From Emiliania huxleyi CCMP1516 (Eukaryota > Haptophyta > Isochrysidales > Noelaerhabdaceae): a stretch of DNA of 64,000 nucleotides. The notes beneath the pieces are model-generated. The model had not been told where the DNA came from. It did not search any database and saw only the letters and a program-made list of their open reading frames with translations. The stretch spans positions 97,311 through 161,310 of the forward strand of contig NW_005194698.1 in NCBI RefSeq assembly GCF_000372725.1, written 5' to 3'. The position numbers and the translations under genes are program-made. Positions 31,606 to 41,717 of the stretch are shown here, one piece after another (position 1 is the stretch's first letter; each line of letters begins with the position of its first letter).

Positions 31606-31873
31606 CTCACCTATCGGTGGGGGTCGGGCGCTGGGTAAGCGGGAGGGACCAGCGTCCATGTCTCTCATCGCCTTGCCTTTGTGATTGCTGAGTGTGTACT
31701 TGTTACGTGAAAACCCGCTGGGACCCGGACGCCAGCACACACGGCTAGATTTCATAGATTTCATGGCTGAGTGCGTGATGGTTAGTCAGCGAAGAGTTTT
31801 TATTTTCCTTTCGTCTCTGAGCACATCATCTACACCCTCCCTCAGGTTGGGCGTCGGCGTGATCAATCAACAC

Positions 31874-34849
31874 ATGGAGGCGGAGGCGGCACAACGAGGC
31901 GCCGCCCTTTTGGCCGAGACTGGTTTTCTCATGTCAAAGTTGAAGCCGCGGTTGCCCATGTCAACAGGCGAGTACGTCGGCGCCCCGCTACGCAGCGCGC
32001 CGCTCTCCAACCTCACGCCGCCGCTCACGAGCGCCGTCGCTACCAACTCGCTCATCCGGGCGCCGACACACCGCGCCGCGATCCACGACCTGCTCAACCG
32101 GCCGTCCTCGTCACGCGCGGCACTCGTTGTGCACTGGGTGAGCAAAAGAATTCTCCACCACGTTGGGAGAGAAGCGACTAGCACATCAAGAGTGACGGAC
32201 CCGACGGGCGCACAGTAGGATCCGAGCCTGCCCACGTGCCGCTGTGATGACGCCTTTTGAGAGAGGACCCCCTGTTGCGTGTAGCTCATCCTCGGCGCGA
32301 TCCTCGTCTCCACCCTCTGCTTTGTCCTCCAATCCGAGCCGGCGATGGCGTCGTGGCCCGGCTGGCGGCTCATCGACGCGCTGGTCGCTGTCGGCTTCAC
32401 GGCAGAGTACATCACTCGCATCATCGTCGCCCCCGACGGGCGTGGCGACGAGGCGGCGGAGGAGGACGGGCGGAGGCCGCAGCCCGCGCCCTCCCCAACT
32501 GGGCGGTTGCCGGCTCATTCCGATGACCTGCCCGTGGCCACACCCTATAGGCAGCCGCCTCCCGCGTCCGCCTGCCAGGCGAGCTGCAGCCTTACGAGGC
32601 GAGGCGCGAGGAGTCACTTCTCATTGAGCCCTCTCCTCCACTCTCCATGGGTGGCAGGCGCGGCTGCGCCTCGCCAAGCAGCCGATGATGGTCATCGACC
32701 TCGCGGCGATCCTCCCCTTCTGGATCGGCCTCGTCCTCTTCTTCCTCCCGCAGGCACGCCCGAGACGCGTCCGAGACACTCCGAGGCACTTCCGAGACTC
32801 CTCCGAGGCACCTCCCACCGCCCACCAGGCCCTCCCCGCGATGGCCCGCGGTCTCCGCCCAGCGAGCAGTGCACACTCCTTAGTTCGCCAGCCCGCCAGG
32901 CTTTCCTGGCGATGGTCCGCGTGCTGCGCCTCGTCTAACCCTAACCCTAACCCTAACCCTAACCCTAGGCTTTCCTGGCGATGGTCCGCGTGCTGCGCCT
33001 CGTCCGCATCCTTCGGCTGCTCCGCTTCGCAAAAGAGTCCTCCGAGCTGCAGGCCCGAGATCCGCCGAGATCAGGCCAGATCCGCCGAGATCAGGCCAGA
33101 TCCGCCGAGTTCAGGACAGATCAGGACAGATCAGGACAGATCAGGCGAGATCAGGCGAGAGGTTGGCGCGTCCGCCGCTGCTTCCCGGCTGCATCGCGGC
33201 TACCTCTCGGCTACCCCTCGCCCGCCTCCCCGCCTCTCGCAAGGCCCTCGCCGCGTGCGTCCGCCGCTGCTTGCCCGCGCTGCGGCTGCTTCTCTTCTTC
33301 CTCATGCTGCAGAACCTGGTCCTGGGAGGGTTCGTCTTCCACGCGGAGGCGCGGGTACGATCTCGGCGCATCTCGGCCCGCCTGTTCTCATCTCGTCTCG
33401 GCTACGCGTTGCGCTTTCCGAGACGCTTCCGAGACGCTTCCGAGACGCTTCCGAGACATTTCCGAGACGCTTCCGAGACATTTCCGAGACGCTTCCGAGA
33501 CATTTCCGAGACGCTTCCGAGACGCTACCGAGACATTTCCGAGACAGAGCGCCTTCTGTCAAGAGGACAGCGTACCGCGATCCTCGCCGTCAGGCGGGCG
33601 CCTTCGTGGCGGGCGGCTCGCCCGGCGGCGGCGTGTGGGTGGGCGGGCCGGGGCGGTACGGCGTGCGAGTCTCCCCCCCCCCCCCCCCAGCTGGCGACTC
33701 GTGAGTAGGTGGCCGGGGCGGAGTGCGAGGGCCGCGTCGAGCCAGGCGGGGAGGAGGAGGAGGAAGGGGAGTGCCGCTTGGCGCCCTTCCAGTCGGTGCA
33801 CCTCGGCCGCACCTCGGCCGCACCTCGGCCGCACCTCGGCCGCACCTCGGCCGCACCTCGGCCGCACCTCGGCCGCACCTCGGCTGCACCTCGGCCGCAC
33901 CTCGGCTGCAGGTGCGTGACGGGATTTGGTGGGCGCTGGTCACGGTGACGACGGTGGGGTATGGCGAGCTGAAGCCGAGATGTGCCCGAGATGTGCCCGA
34001 GATGTGCCCGAGAGTAGTAAGGCTGGCGGACTGGACTGGCTGAGCGCAGGCGATCTCGTGCCTCTCTCGACGGCGGGCCGGCTCGTGGGGGCGATGGCGA
34101 TGCTGACCGGCGTGGTCGGCCTCTCCTCCATCATCTCGATCATGACTCAGGAGAGGGCTCGCACGGCTCCTTCCCAGGACACTTCCCGGACACTTCCCGG
34201 ACACCGCGGCGACACGGCCGTCCAGACGCCTCGCCGCCCCCCCACACACCACCCCGCGGCAGAGAGCACGGCAGAGAGACCGCTCGTGGTTGACTCGGCT
34301 CACCCACCCTTGCTTGGCGGCTACTTCGCAGGAGATGGGCTGCTGCCGCGACCCAGAGACCGGCCGCTTCTCGCACCGCCCCTCCGCCACGCCGCCGTCG
34401 GTAGTAGGACTGGCGGGTCCAACCCGCTCCTCCTCGCCCCGTCCCGGACCCTTCTCGGAGCCCTTGCCCGTAGGCGCGCGCCAACGGGTCTACCCCGCCC
34501 CTCCTCGCCGCGACCATTCCGCCAACCAGCTGCGGCGGCGGCGGCGGCGACGGGGGCGGTGCGGCGCAGCTCCACGCGCTTGAGCAGCGGCGAGCGCGGC
34601 TCGAGCGGCTCCCCCGTAGGAAGTCGGTCCGAGGGAGCACGGCGGACTTTGCTTGCCGATAGGCTAGCGCGGCTCGAGCAGCTCCTCACTTCGGTCGACA
34701 GGCGGCTGCAGGACGCCGCTGCAGCCAGCCAGGAGCAGGACCTCCCCGCGGCCGCGGCGGCCAGCGCCGCTCGGCCCCCGCCAACAGCGGCGGAGGCGGC
34801 GGCGGAGGCCGCGTTCCCCACCGCTCACTTGCCGGTAGATCAGTTTTAA
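31874..34849 (+). CDS. Voltage-gated K+ channel, six-helix type, 10 exons (419 aa)
   Basis: Exons: 31874-32137, 32285-32452, 32658-32753, 32969-33052, 33244-33354, 33912-33963, 34050-34150, 34332-34412, 34474-34589, 34663-34849; total 1260, in frame. S1 is LILGAILVSTLCFVL, S2 LIDALVAVGFTAEYI, S3 MMVIDLAAILPFW, and S4 has regularly spaced arginines (MVRVLRLVRILRLLRF). S5 follows in exon 5. The pore is IWWALVTVTTVGYGDL with the K+ filter TVGYGD near 255-260, split by intron 6. S6 is AMAMLTGVVGLSSIISIM. The cytoplasmic tail forms a coiled coil (ALEQRLARLEQLL). Intron donors are 6 GC, 2 GT and 1 GA (34151). Introns carry telomeric, AGATCAGG, CGAGACGCTTC and CCGCACCTCGG fillers. Exons 8-10 are supported mainly by duplicate boundaries and frame. 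Confidence 0.85.
32900..32968 (+). repeat. 69-bp exon duplication with telomeric filler in K+ channel intron 3
   Basis: Positions 32900-32935 duplicate the first 36 bases of exon 4 (from 32969, GCTTTCCTGGCG...). They are followed by about five CCCTAA units and TAG. Both copies are preceded by AG, so either could serve as acceptor; the second gives the intact S4. Confidence 0.9.
33405..33911. repeat. Minisatellites in K+ channel intron 5
   Basis: CGAGACGCTTC/CGAGACATTTC repeats (about 11 bp) occupy 33417-33545, and CCGCACCTCGG repeats (11 bp) occupy 33796-33905. Between them is a C run (33674-33688). Frames open through the repeats are artefacts. Confidence 0.85.
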
Positions 34850-35276
34850 GGTTCGGGGCGGCGACGACCGCGGACGACATGGCGTCAAAGTTTTAGCACG
34901 AAAGGAATCGGAGAGCCAGAGGCGCGCGCGCCGGAGGCCGAGGCGCCGGCAAGCGCAGGGCTCGCGGGTAGAGTAGGAATTCATAAGGAGACAGGAGAGG
35001 GAAAGGTGGGTTAAGACATTCCGTTAGCGGGAGTTCGCGCTACGCAGCGGTGCTGGCTGCTGGGCTGGAGCCTCCACGGTGGAGCTGGCGGCAGCTGCGC
35101 GGGACCCGCGGGCCGACATACACACGGTCGAAATTTTCTTCTAATACGCGCGAGTGGTGAAACTGGTATTCTTCTACTGTTAGCGCCAGTGCGCGCCAGT
35201 CCCGTGCCCAGTGTCGGAGGAAGAGTTAGTTCGAAAATTCTTCTACCCGGGTCGAACCTGTGTGTCGGCGAGAGAG

Positions 35277-35420
35277 CACTTGGAGCACTTGGAGTGCAGT
35301 CGGTAACCTCACATCCACGATCCAGGGCCGAGGTGCGAGGTCCGAGGAGCTAAGAAGCTCACCCCGCGGGCCGGATGATCGGGATCGGGTTGCGGGCTAG
35401 AGAGCCCTAGCCCCGGGGGT
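35277..35420 (+). repeat. Dispersed block headed by the CACTTGGAG motif, second copy
   Basis: It matches 22557-22690 in order and orientation: motif, TAACCTCACATCC, CCAGGGCCG, GAGCTAAGAAGC, GCCGGATGATCGGG, GGGCTAGAGAGCCCT. A partial motif, GCACTTGGAGCACCTTG, follows at 35441. No gene is seen downstream before the palindrome. Confidence 0.6.
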
Positions 35421-35588
35421 GCGCGGGTTCTGTTTGTTGAGCACTTGGAGCACCTTGCCACTGCGGGACGCGGCCACGAAAGGTGTGCAGACCCCAGTTC
35501 CGGCGGACGCAGCGAGCGTCGGGACTCCGTCCCAGCAAACGAAGTCTTCCTCGTGGGCTCCACGGCCCGGATCGCGAGCTCGATCGAT

Positions 35589-36347
35589 ACGCGACGCGCT
35601 CGGCCTCCGCTGGCGGCTGCCGCAAGAGCGGCTGGCTCACGGCAGCGTCTCGCCGGTTGCCGGATAGGAGAGTACAGAACGTCTGGAGTGTAACTGTGTA
35701 CGTGAGATCGGTTTTGATAACAAGCACGGTCGATCCGTCAAAGCGATACACTCGTTCCTATCTCGCTGGAGGGCTGGCACGGAGCTCTGTGCCGACAAAC
35801 AGGAAGAGCCGAGCGGCAAGAAGGGCTCGATGGGGAGCGAGAAGCGTCAGAAGAGCTTGAGGTGTAACCTGAAGTCCGTCGTGACGCTCTTGTTTCCGCC
35901 CAGGTTTGACCGCGCAGCTTCCAAAACTCGACGATATCTTCCGGAAAGACTGAACATCCCGCAGAGCGGCAGCATGAGAGGCGCAGAGAGGCTGCGAGTG
36001 CTCGACGAGTCTTGCGAGCTGCGCGTTCAAACCTGGGGGGAACCGACCGCATCAGGGTGGACTTCCGAAACCTCCGTGAGCACGTTTGACGGTTCTCGCT
36101 CCCCATCGAGCCCTTCTTGCCGCTCGGCTCTTCCTGTTTGTCGGCACAGAGCTCCGTGCCAGCCCTCCAGCGAGATAGGAACGAGTGTATCGCTTTGACG
36201 GATCGACCGTGCTTGTTATCAAAACCGATCTCACGTACACAGTTACACTCCAGACGTTCTGTACTCTCCTATCCGGCAACCGGCGAGACGCTGCCGTGAG
36301 CCAGCCGCTCTTGCGGCAGCCGCCAGCGGAGGCCGAGCGCGTCGCGT
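35589..36347. repeat. 759-bp palindrome (fold-back element)
   Basis: The outer 265 bases of each arm (35589-35851 and about 36090-36347) are near-perfect reverse complements, and short frames on the two strands translate identically. The inner part is also palindromic but diverged (MGSEKRQKS... on one strand, MGSENRQTC... on the other). No transposase is present. This suits a fold-back transposon or a replication-born inverted duplication. Confidence 0.88.
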
Positions 36348-36589
36348 GAGTTGAAATCGATGTGGCGAGTCGACCGCCAGTCCGCACGATGGCACTGCGA
36401 CCGCGGCGGCTGCCGGCGAGGGCAGCAGCGGCGCGCGCGAGGCGGCACGTAATCGGGTCCGAAGTCCGGACCCGATTTGGGGTCTACACACCTTTTCCCC
36501 CAGAGGCTTAGTCTGCTTTTTGTGTGCACTCAATCTTCTCTCTTCTGCCCTCAGATCTAGGCATCCCTGAGGGTGGCCTGGACCGTCAG

Positions 36590-37320
36590 GCAAATATCCT
36601 AAGCCAAATATCCTGAGATTATGTCCTGAGACCAATCCTGAGAAAATATCCTGAGAAAATTTCCTAAGCCAATTTCCTGAGCCAAATATCCTGAGACCAT
36701 ATCCTGAGGCAAATATCCTGAGACCATATCCTAAGTTAAATATCTAAGGGAATATCCTAAGCCAAATATCCTGAGACAATTTGCTAAGCCAAATATCCTA
36801 AGACAATATCCTGAGACAATATTCTTAGCCAAATATCTAAGACAAGATATATTCTTAGCCGAATATCTAAGACAATATTCTAAGACAATATCCTGAGACA
36901 ATATTCTTAGCCAAATATCTAAGACAATATTATCTAAGACAATATTCTAAGACAATATCCTGAGACAATATTCTTAGCCAAATATCTAAGACAATATTCT
37001 AAGAATATCCTGAGACAATATTCTTAGCCAAATATCTAAGACAATATTCTAAGACAATATCCTGAGACAATATTCTTAGCCAAATATCTAAGACAATATT
37101 CTAAGACAATATCCTGAGACAATATTCTTAGCCAATATTCTGAGACAAATATCCTTAGCGATTGATCTTGGAGAGTCGCCTTAGAAATTATCCTAGAAAT
37201 ATCCTTAGAAAATATCCTTAGAAATATCCTTAGAAATTTTCCTTAGAATTCTCCTTAGGAAATATCCTTAGAGATTACCCTGAGGAATACCCCTTAGGGA
37301 ATATCTAAGGGTTATACTTA
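36590..37320. repeat. AT-rich satellite, 52-bp unit built of about 13-bp sub-units
   Basis: The higher-order unit begins TCCTGAGACAATATTCTTAG and continues with CCAAATATCTAAGACAATAT. Sub-units follow the pattern CTAAG/CTGAG..AATATC. The stretch is strikingly AT-rich against a GC-rich background and carries stops in most frames. It decays into single variants after 37150. The adjoining 37321-38066 shows no recognisable gene. Confidence 0.88.
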
Positions 37321-38066
37321 GGAGTCGATTTCGGCGTCGAAAAATGGCGGAAGGAGCACGTGGGCACTAGTTATGGACGAAAGTGCAATTTGTTCACAGC
37401 ATGTAGATGTGAATGCGTTCCCAGTACCATTTGGGGCAAGTCTCAAGCGATGGTGCCAGAATCAGACCTCATCTTCACGCCAGTGATGCGGTTGATCACG
37501 CGAGTCGATCGACACGTCTTCGCCGCTCTTTCACCGACGCCCACAGCGCCAGCCAGTGTCGCGACGTGCCGCTGCCAAGAACGACACTGTGCTCTGAGGA
37601 TTCGCCGCACATCGAAGGAATCAGAAGCGCGCCTTCGTGGATCTTTGTGTGTCGGGACAGGCGCTGAGGTTTGTGTCTCCTCTCGTCATCCTCCGCTGGC
37701 GTTTCGACACTGTGACAGCGGCAGCGCTGTGGCTTTGACGCTTCGGCTGCTTGCAATCGCAGCCACCGCACTCCCGTCGCTGCCTTCCTGTTGCCTGCAG
37801 TGGCACGCTGCGGAGTCTCCCTGTCTCGGCAGTACTGGTCGGCGTCTTGTCCTGTCGTCACCCTCGCGTCGCCGCCGTGGTCCGGCGCGGCGGTCATCCG
37901 GACAGAGTGTATCCCTCAGTGAGCCGACTCGCGACCCGCACTGCATGAGGGCAAGAAAAGCCGAGCCGTGCCACCGTCCTGCTCCCCCCTTTTGCATGTC
38001 TTTTTACGTGAGAGCATTCTGCTAAAAAAGAGGTAAACCAGAGTACTCTCCACTCTTCGCTACTAC

Positions 38067-39413
38067 CTACCACTCCTTGACGGCCTGCTCAAGGAGAGGC
38101 TTGATCTCATCTGCCCACCTGGGTGCGAGCTCCTTCCAAGTTGACCGCGCGAACTCATAGCACTCCTGTGCGGTTCGCCCTCCATCCTCGAAACCGGCCG
38201 GGGCACCGTTGAACATCTTGGTCTGCTCGTTCCCCCCCCCCGCGGCACGTTTGTTGCCGGTCTGTTTTCCAGTCTGTTTGGACAGGTAGCGCTGCGTGTA
38301 CGCTTGCTTCTCCGCCTTTGACATGATGACCATGTGCGTGTGTGAGTTGACCTCTGCCGCGGTGTTGAGTGGGCGCCGAAGCAGCCCGCATGACGCATTG
38401 TGACCCTGCAGCTGGTCCTGCATGCCATGGAGGTACGAACCCAACACAACTCCTTCCGGCGTGTCCTCCGTCTTCTTGACCGTTCGCGGATGCCACTGCT
38501 CGTCCTGATTGTGGAGCTCGAACTCAACCGCCGGAGACAAGGTGAATGTGACCTCTGGGGCGAGCTCCGTGCCGCACCTGTGGAGGTCTCCGTCGCGCCT
38601 CCTCAGTTGCAGCGCCATCGTCAAGACTCGGGGGTGGCCAACCGTCATTGTGCTGATGGGGGCAGCGTCCTGCGAGTTTCGCTGCCCTCCCACCACATCC
38701 TGGTGCAAGCCGAGTGTGGAGCCGCACTTGTCCCCGCCCTGCCTGCTCGGCGGGTGTGGTAGGTTGAGTCGGCAATAGACGCAGTACGACTTGCCCAGGT
38801 AGCACAGCACAATGCACGAGTTGAAGCGGTCGTCCTGCAGAATGTGCTCGATGCGGTCAGGGTATGGGAAGATCCGGAAGCGGTCTGGCTGGCGTCCAAT
38901 GGAGAACTTGCCGCTGCACCACTCGTATGCCCACATCAACGCAAATGTGCAGTTGCACACGTCGCATTGCCACTCTCGCCCCACGCAGTACTTGCATCCT
39001 GTGCACCCCTTCCCGAGCGAGCCAGGGCAGTGCTCACCCCTGTCGCTGACGCCATCCCAGCAGCCGACGCAGGTGCGTGTCGGCAGCTGATCTGACGGCA
39101 CATGCGCCAACGGTACCTTTGCCTCTGGTGCCGTGTAGCTGAGCTGCGCCAGAACCAGCTTAGTGTTGTGAAAGTGTTCCGGCTTTGGGAAGTTGTGTTG
39201 CGGCGCCGTGATGTCGAGATCAGCTGGGTTTGCCAATAGGCGGTCTCGCACGAGTCCCTCCACATACTCACGGAGGGCCGTAAGGTTGTCCGCAGAGAGG
39301 GTGCTCGTCTTGACGTCCGACCGGCGTGGGACGGGTGCCTGTTGACACGCGTCGAAGACGCGCGCCTTGAACGGCGCCTTCCGAGAAGTGGACGCACTGG
39401 CAAGCTCGGCCAC
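38067..39413 (-). CDS. Cys/His-rich protein with HxD motif, unknown function (448 aa)
   Basis: A Cys-rich region lies near residues 115-155 (CVGCWDG...HCPGSLGKGCTGCKYC...CDVCNC). A later segment reads YCVYCRLNLPHPP...STLGLHQDVVG, then TMTVGHPRVLTMALQL. The HQD triad followed by a conserved-looking PR could be the iron site of a 2-oxoglutarate oxygenase, as in TET/JBP-like proteins, but I cannot place the distal His with confidence. It may be element-encoded: its 5' end abuts a truncated RCC1 copy on the other strand. No intron is needed. Confidence 0.5.
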   Translation of the reverse strand: MAELASASTSRKAPFKARVFDACQQAPVPRRSDVKTSTLSADNLTALREYVEGLVRDRLLANPADLDITAPQHNFPKPEHFHNTKLVLAQLSYTAPEAKVPLAHVPSDQLPTRTCVGCWDGVSDRGEHCPGSLGKGCTGCKYCVGREWQCDVCNCTFALMWAYEWCSGKFSIGRQPDRFRIFPYPDRIEHILQDDRFNSCIVLCYLGKSYCVYCRLNLPHPPSRQGGDKCGSTLGLHQDVVGGQRNSQDAAPISTMTVGHPRVLTMALQLRRRDGDLHRCGTELAPEVTFTLSPAVEFELHNQDEQWHPRTVKKTEDTPEGVVLGSYLHGMQDQLQGHNASCGLLRRPLNTAAEVNSHTHMVIMSKAEKQAYTQRYLSKQTGKQTGNKRAAGGGNEQTKMFNGAPAGFEDGGRTAQECYEFARSTWKELAPRWADEIKPLLEQAVKEW

Positions 39414-40096
39414 GGGACAGACCTGTCGAACCAGTGGGAGCCCAAGAAGGTTGAGGCCCTAGCTAGCAAGCGTGTCGTCGCTGTGTCGGCGGGATATTGC
39501 CACAGTCTCGCCCTCATCGCCGACGGCGTCGTCTTCTCATGGGGCGAGGGAGAGTCCGGCTGCCTCGGCCACGGAACCAACGAAACCGATCGAGGCCCGG
39601 CAAGATCGAGGCCCTGGAAGGGCAGCATGTCATTGCTGTGTCGGCTGGACGCTCCTACAGCCTCGCCGTCACCGCCAACGGCGCTCTCTGGAGCTGGGGC
39701 GATGCATGCTTCGGCAGCTTGGGCCACAACGACCACCTGAACCACCTGCTGCCAAAGAAGATAGACGCGTTGGCTGGCCATCGCGTCGTCGCTGTGTCGG
39801 CTGGGCTACACCACAACCTCGCCCTTACTGCCGACGGCACCGTCTGGAGCTGCGGCGGTGGCTACTTCGGCCAGTTGGGCCACGGCGACGGTCAGTGCCA
39901 TCCACAGCCCAAGAAGGTCGAAGCCTTGGCAGGGCAGCGCGTCGTCGCCGTTTCGGCGGGATCCGAACACAGCCTCACTGTCACCGCCAACGGCGCCGTC
40001 TTCACCTGGGGCGGCGGCATGTACGGCTGCCTCGGCCACGGGGATGGCATTGCGAACGCTCTGCTTCCCAAGAAGGTCGAGTCCTTGGAGCTGTGA
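39400..40096 (+). pseudogene. Truncated, frameshifted RCC1-repeat gene copy
   Basis: RCC1 repeats (TGKLGHGT, VVAVSAG..HSLALIADG, WSWGDACFGSLGHNDHLN, VFTWGGGMYGCLGHGDG) begin abruptly with no N-terminal domain. One frameshift falls near 39590, between GHGTNETDR and PGKIEALEGQ. The end PKKVESLEL resembles the end of the intact gene at 4645. The 5' boundary coincides with the start of the divergent gene, so the copy was probably cut by a rearrangement. An unannotated intron at the shift is less likely. Confidence 0.7.
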
Positions 40097-40418
40097 TCTG
40101 TGCAAGCGTGATCGGTTGATAACCGTCACGTGTGTGCAACTCCTCTCACTAGCGCTTTTTCGAGACCTTGACGTTCAGACAACCGACACGGACACGTGTG
40201 TGCAACTCCTCTGACTAGTTCTTTTCACAGACCTTAGACAGCAGGGAAGAGTCGATGTGCAAAAAGAGACGCCTTACTGCGGTCGCCACGCCCGCGCACT
40301 TGAGCCAGCTAGTGGGAGTACCTCACATCCGGGCTAAGAAGCGCGCGCAGCCGGTACTCGAATAGTCTCTGTTCGCGCCCGCTGTCGTGCCGCGCTGGGT
40401 GCCGGAAAGGGCCTCCAA

Positions 40419-41653
40419 ATGCGCCCCCCCGCGCCCGCAGCCCCCGGCCAGTATTCGCCCGTCTACTCCGCCTACCTCGGCTGCTTCGGGTGCCACACCA
40501 CTCTCGTCGTCCCGAGCGGTGCGCCGAGCGTGGTGTGCGGCCGCTGTGGTGCATATAACCAGGTTCCCGGCGTGCAGTCGGTGATGGGGCCCGCGATGGG
40601 GCCCTCACCGATGATGTACCCTCCCCCCGCCATGCCGCCGCACTTTGGCATCTCGCCGATGGGACCTCTGATGGGCCCGATGATGGGGCCGCACATGGGC
40701 CCTCCTTCCATGGCTGCGCTCCCGCCTGGCGCGATGCCGCTCTACGACGGGCGAGGGATGCTCCACGGCTTTCTCCGGCCGAACGGGCGAGGGATGATGC
40801 ACGCGGACAGCGCCTACGGGGCTCAGGGGGCGGCGGCGGTGTCCGCTGCCGCCGCGATGGGCGTGCCGCCCTCCCCCATCCTCCCCGCCCTCGCCGAGCT
40901 GTGCGCGGCGGAGCCGGGGACCAAGGCGCGGGCCAAGGCGAAGCGTCAGCTGGCCGAAGTGTACGGCGTGAAGCCAAAGACTATGGTGGAGGCGGCGACG
41001 CGGATTCAGCGCCGCTGGCGCGACGGCGCCGCCGCGAGCTTCTCCGACCTGGCTGCGCTCGTGGACGAGAGGCAGGAGGCACAGGAGAAGGCGGACAAGG
41101 CGCAGGAGAAGGCGCAGCGGAAGGAGCACGGGCGGTCGGAGAGGGCGGTGGCGGCCCAGCTGGCGGCCAAGCTGCACGGAGGGCGTTTGCACCGCCAGCT
41201 GGTCGACAAGCTGCGCGCCGGCGAAGAGCAAGGCCTCGCCGCCGGCAGGCTGATCGCAGACACGGCTCTGAGGAGCCTCTGCGTGGCGGCGGCGAAGGAG
41301 AGTGGGATCGGCTACGTCAGCCCGGCGCTGGTGCTCGAGCGTCTGCCCGGCATCCGGCAGGAGCGCGGTCTCTATGTGTACGCGCCCGAGGGCGCGCCCG
41401 AGCGTGCGCCCGAGGCGGGCGGCGCGGGGGCAGACGGGGCGGCGGAGTCGGAGGCGGAGGAGGAGGGAGAGGAGGGGAAGGAGAGGACCTCCTTCCTCTC
41501 CCAGGCGGCCGCCGCGAGGATGGCAGCTGCGGCGGCGGCCGGCGCCTCCGCCGGCCCCTCCGCCACCGCCGCCTCCGCTCCAGCCGAGGCGCACAGCAGC
41601 TCGAGGCCGGCCGGCAGCTCGGGCGTCGCCTCTGCTTGGCTCACCCAGCGGCA

Positions 41654-41717
<64 letters not shown>

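Noticed and set aside
32936-32968. CCCTAA run as a chromosome end
   Set aside because: Coding exons of one channel continue on both sides, so the repeat is internal intron filler.
37360-38025. A 221-residue plus-strand frame between the AT-rich satellite and the Cys/His-rich gene
   Set aside because: It has no recognisable motif and an unremarkable composition; I could not support it.
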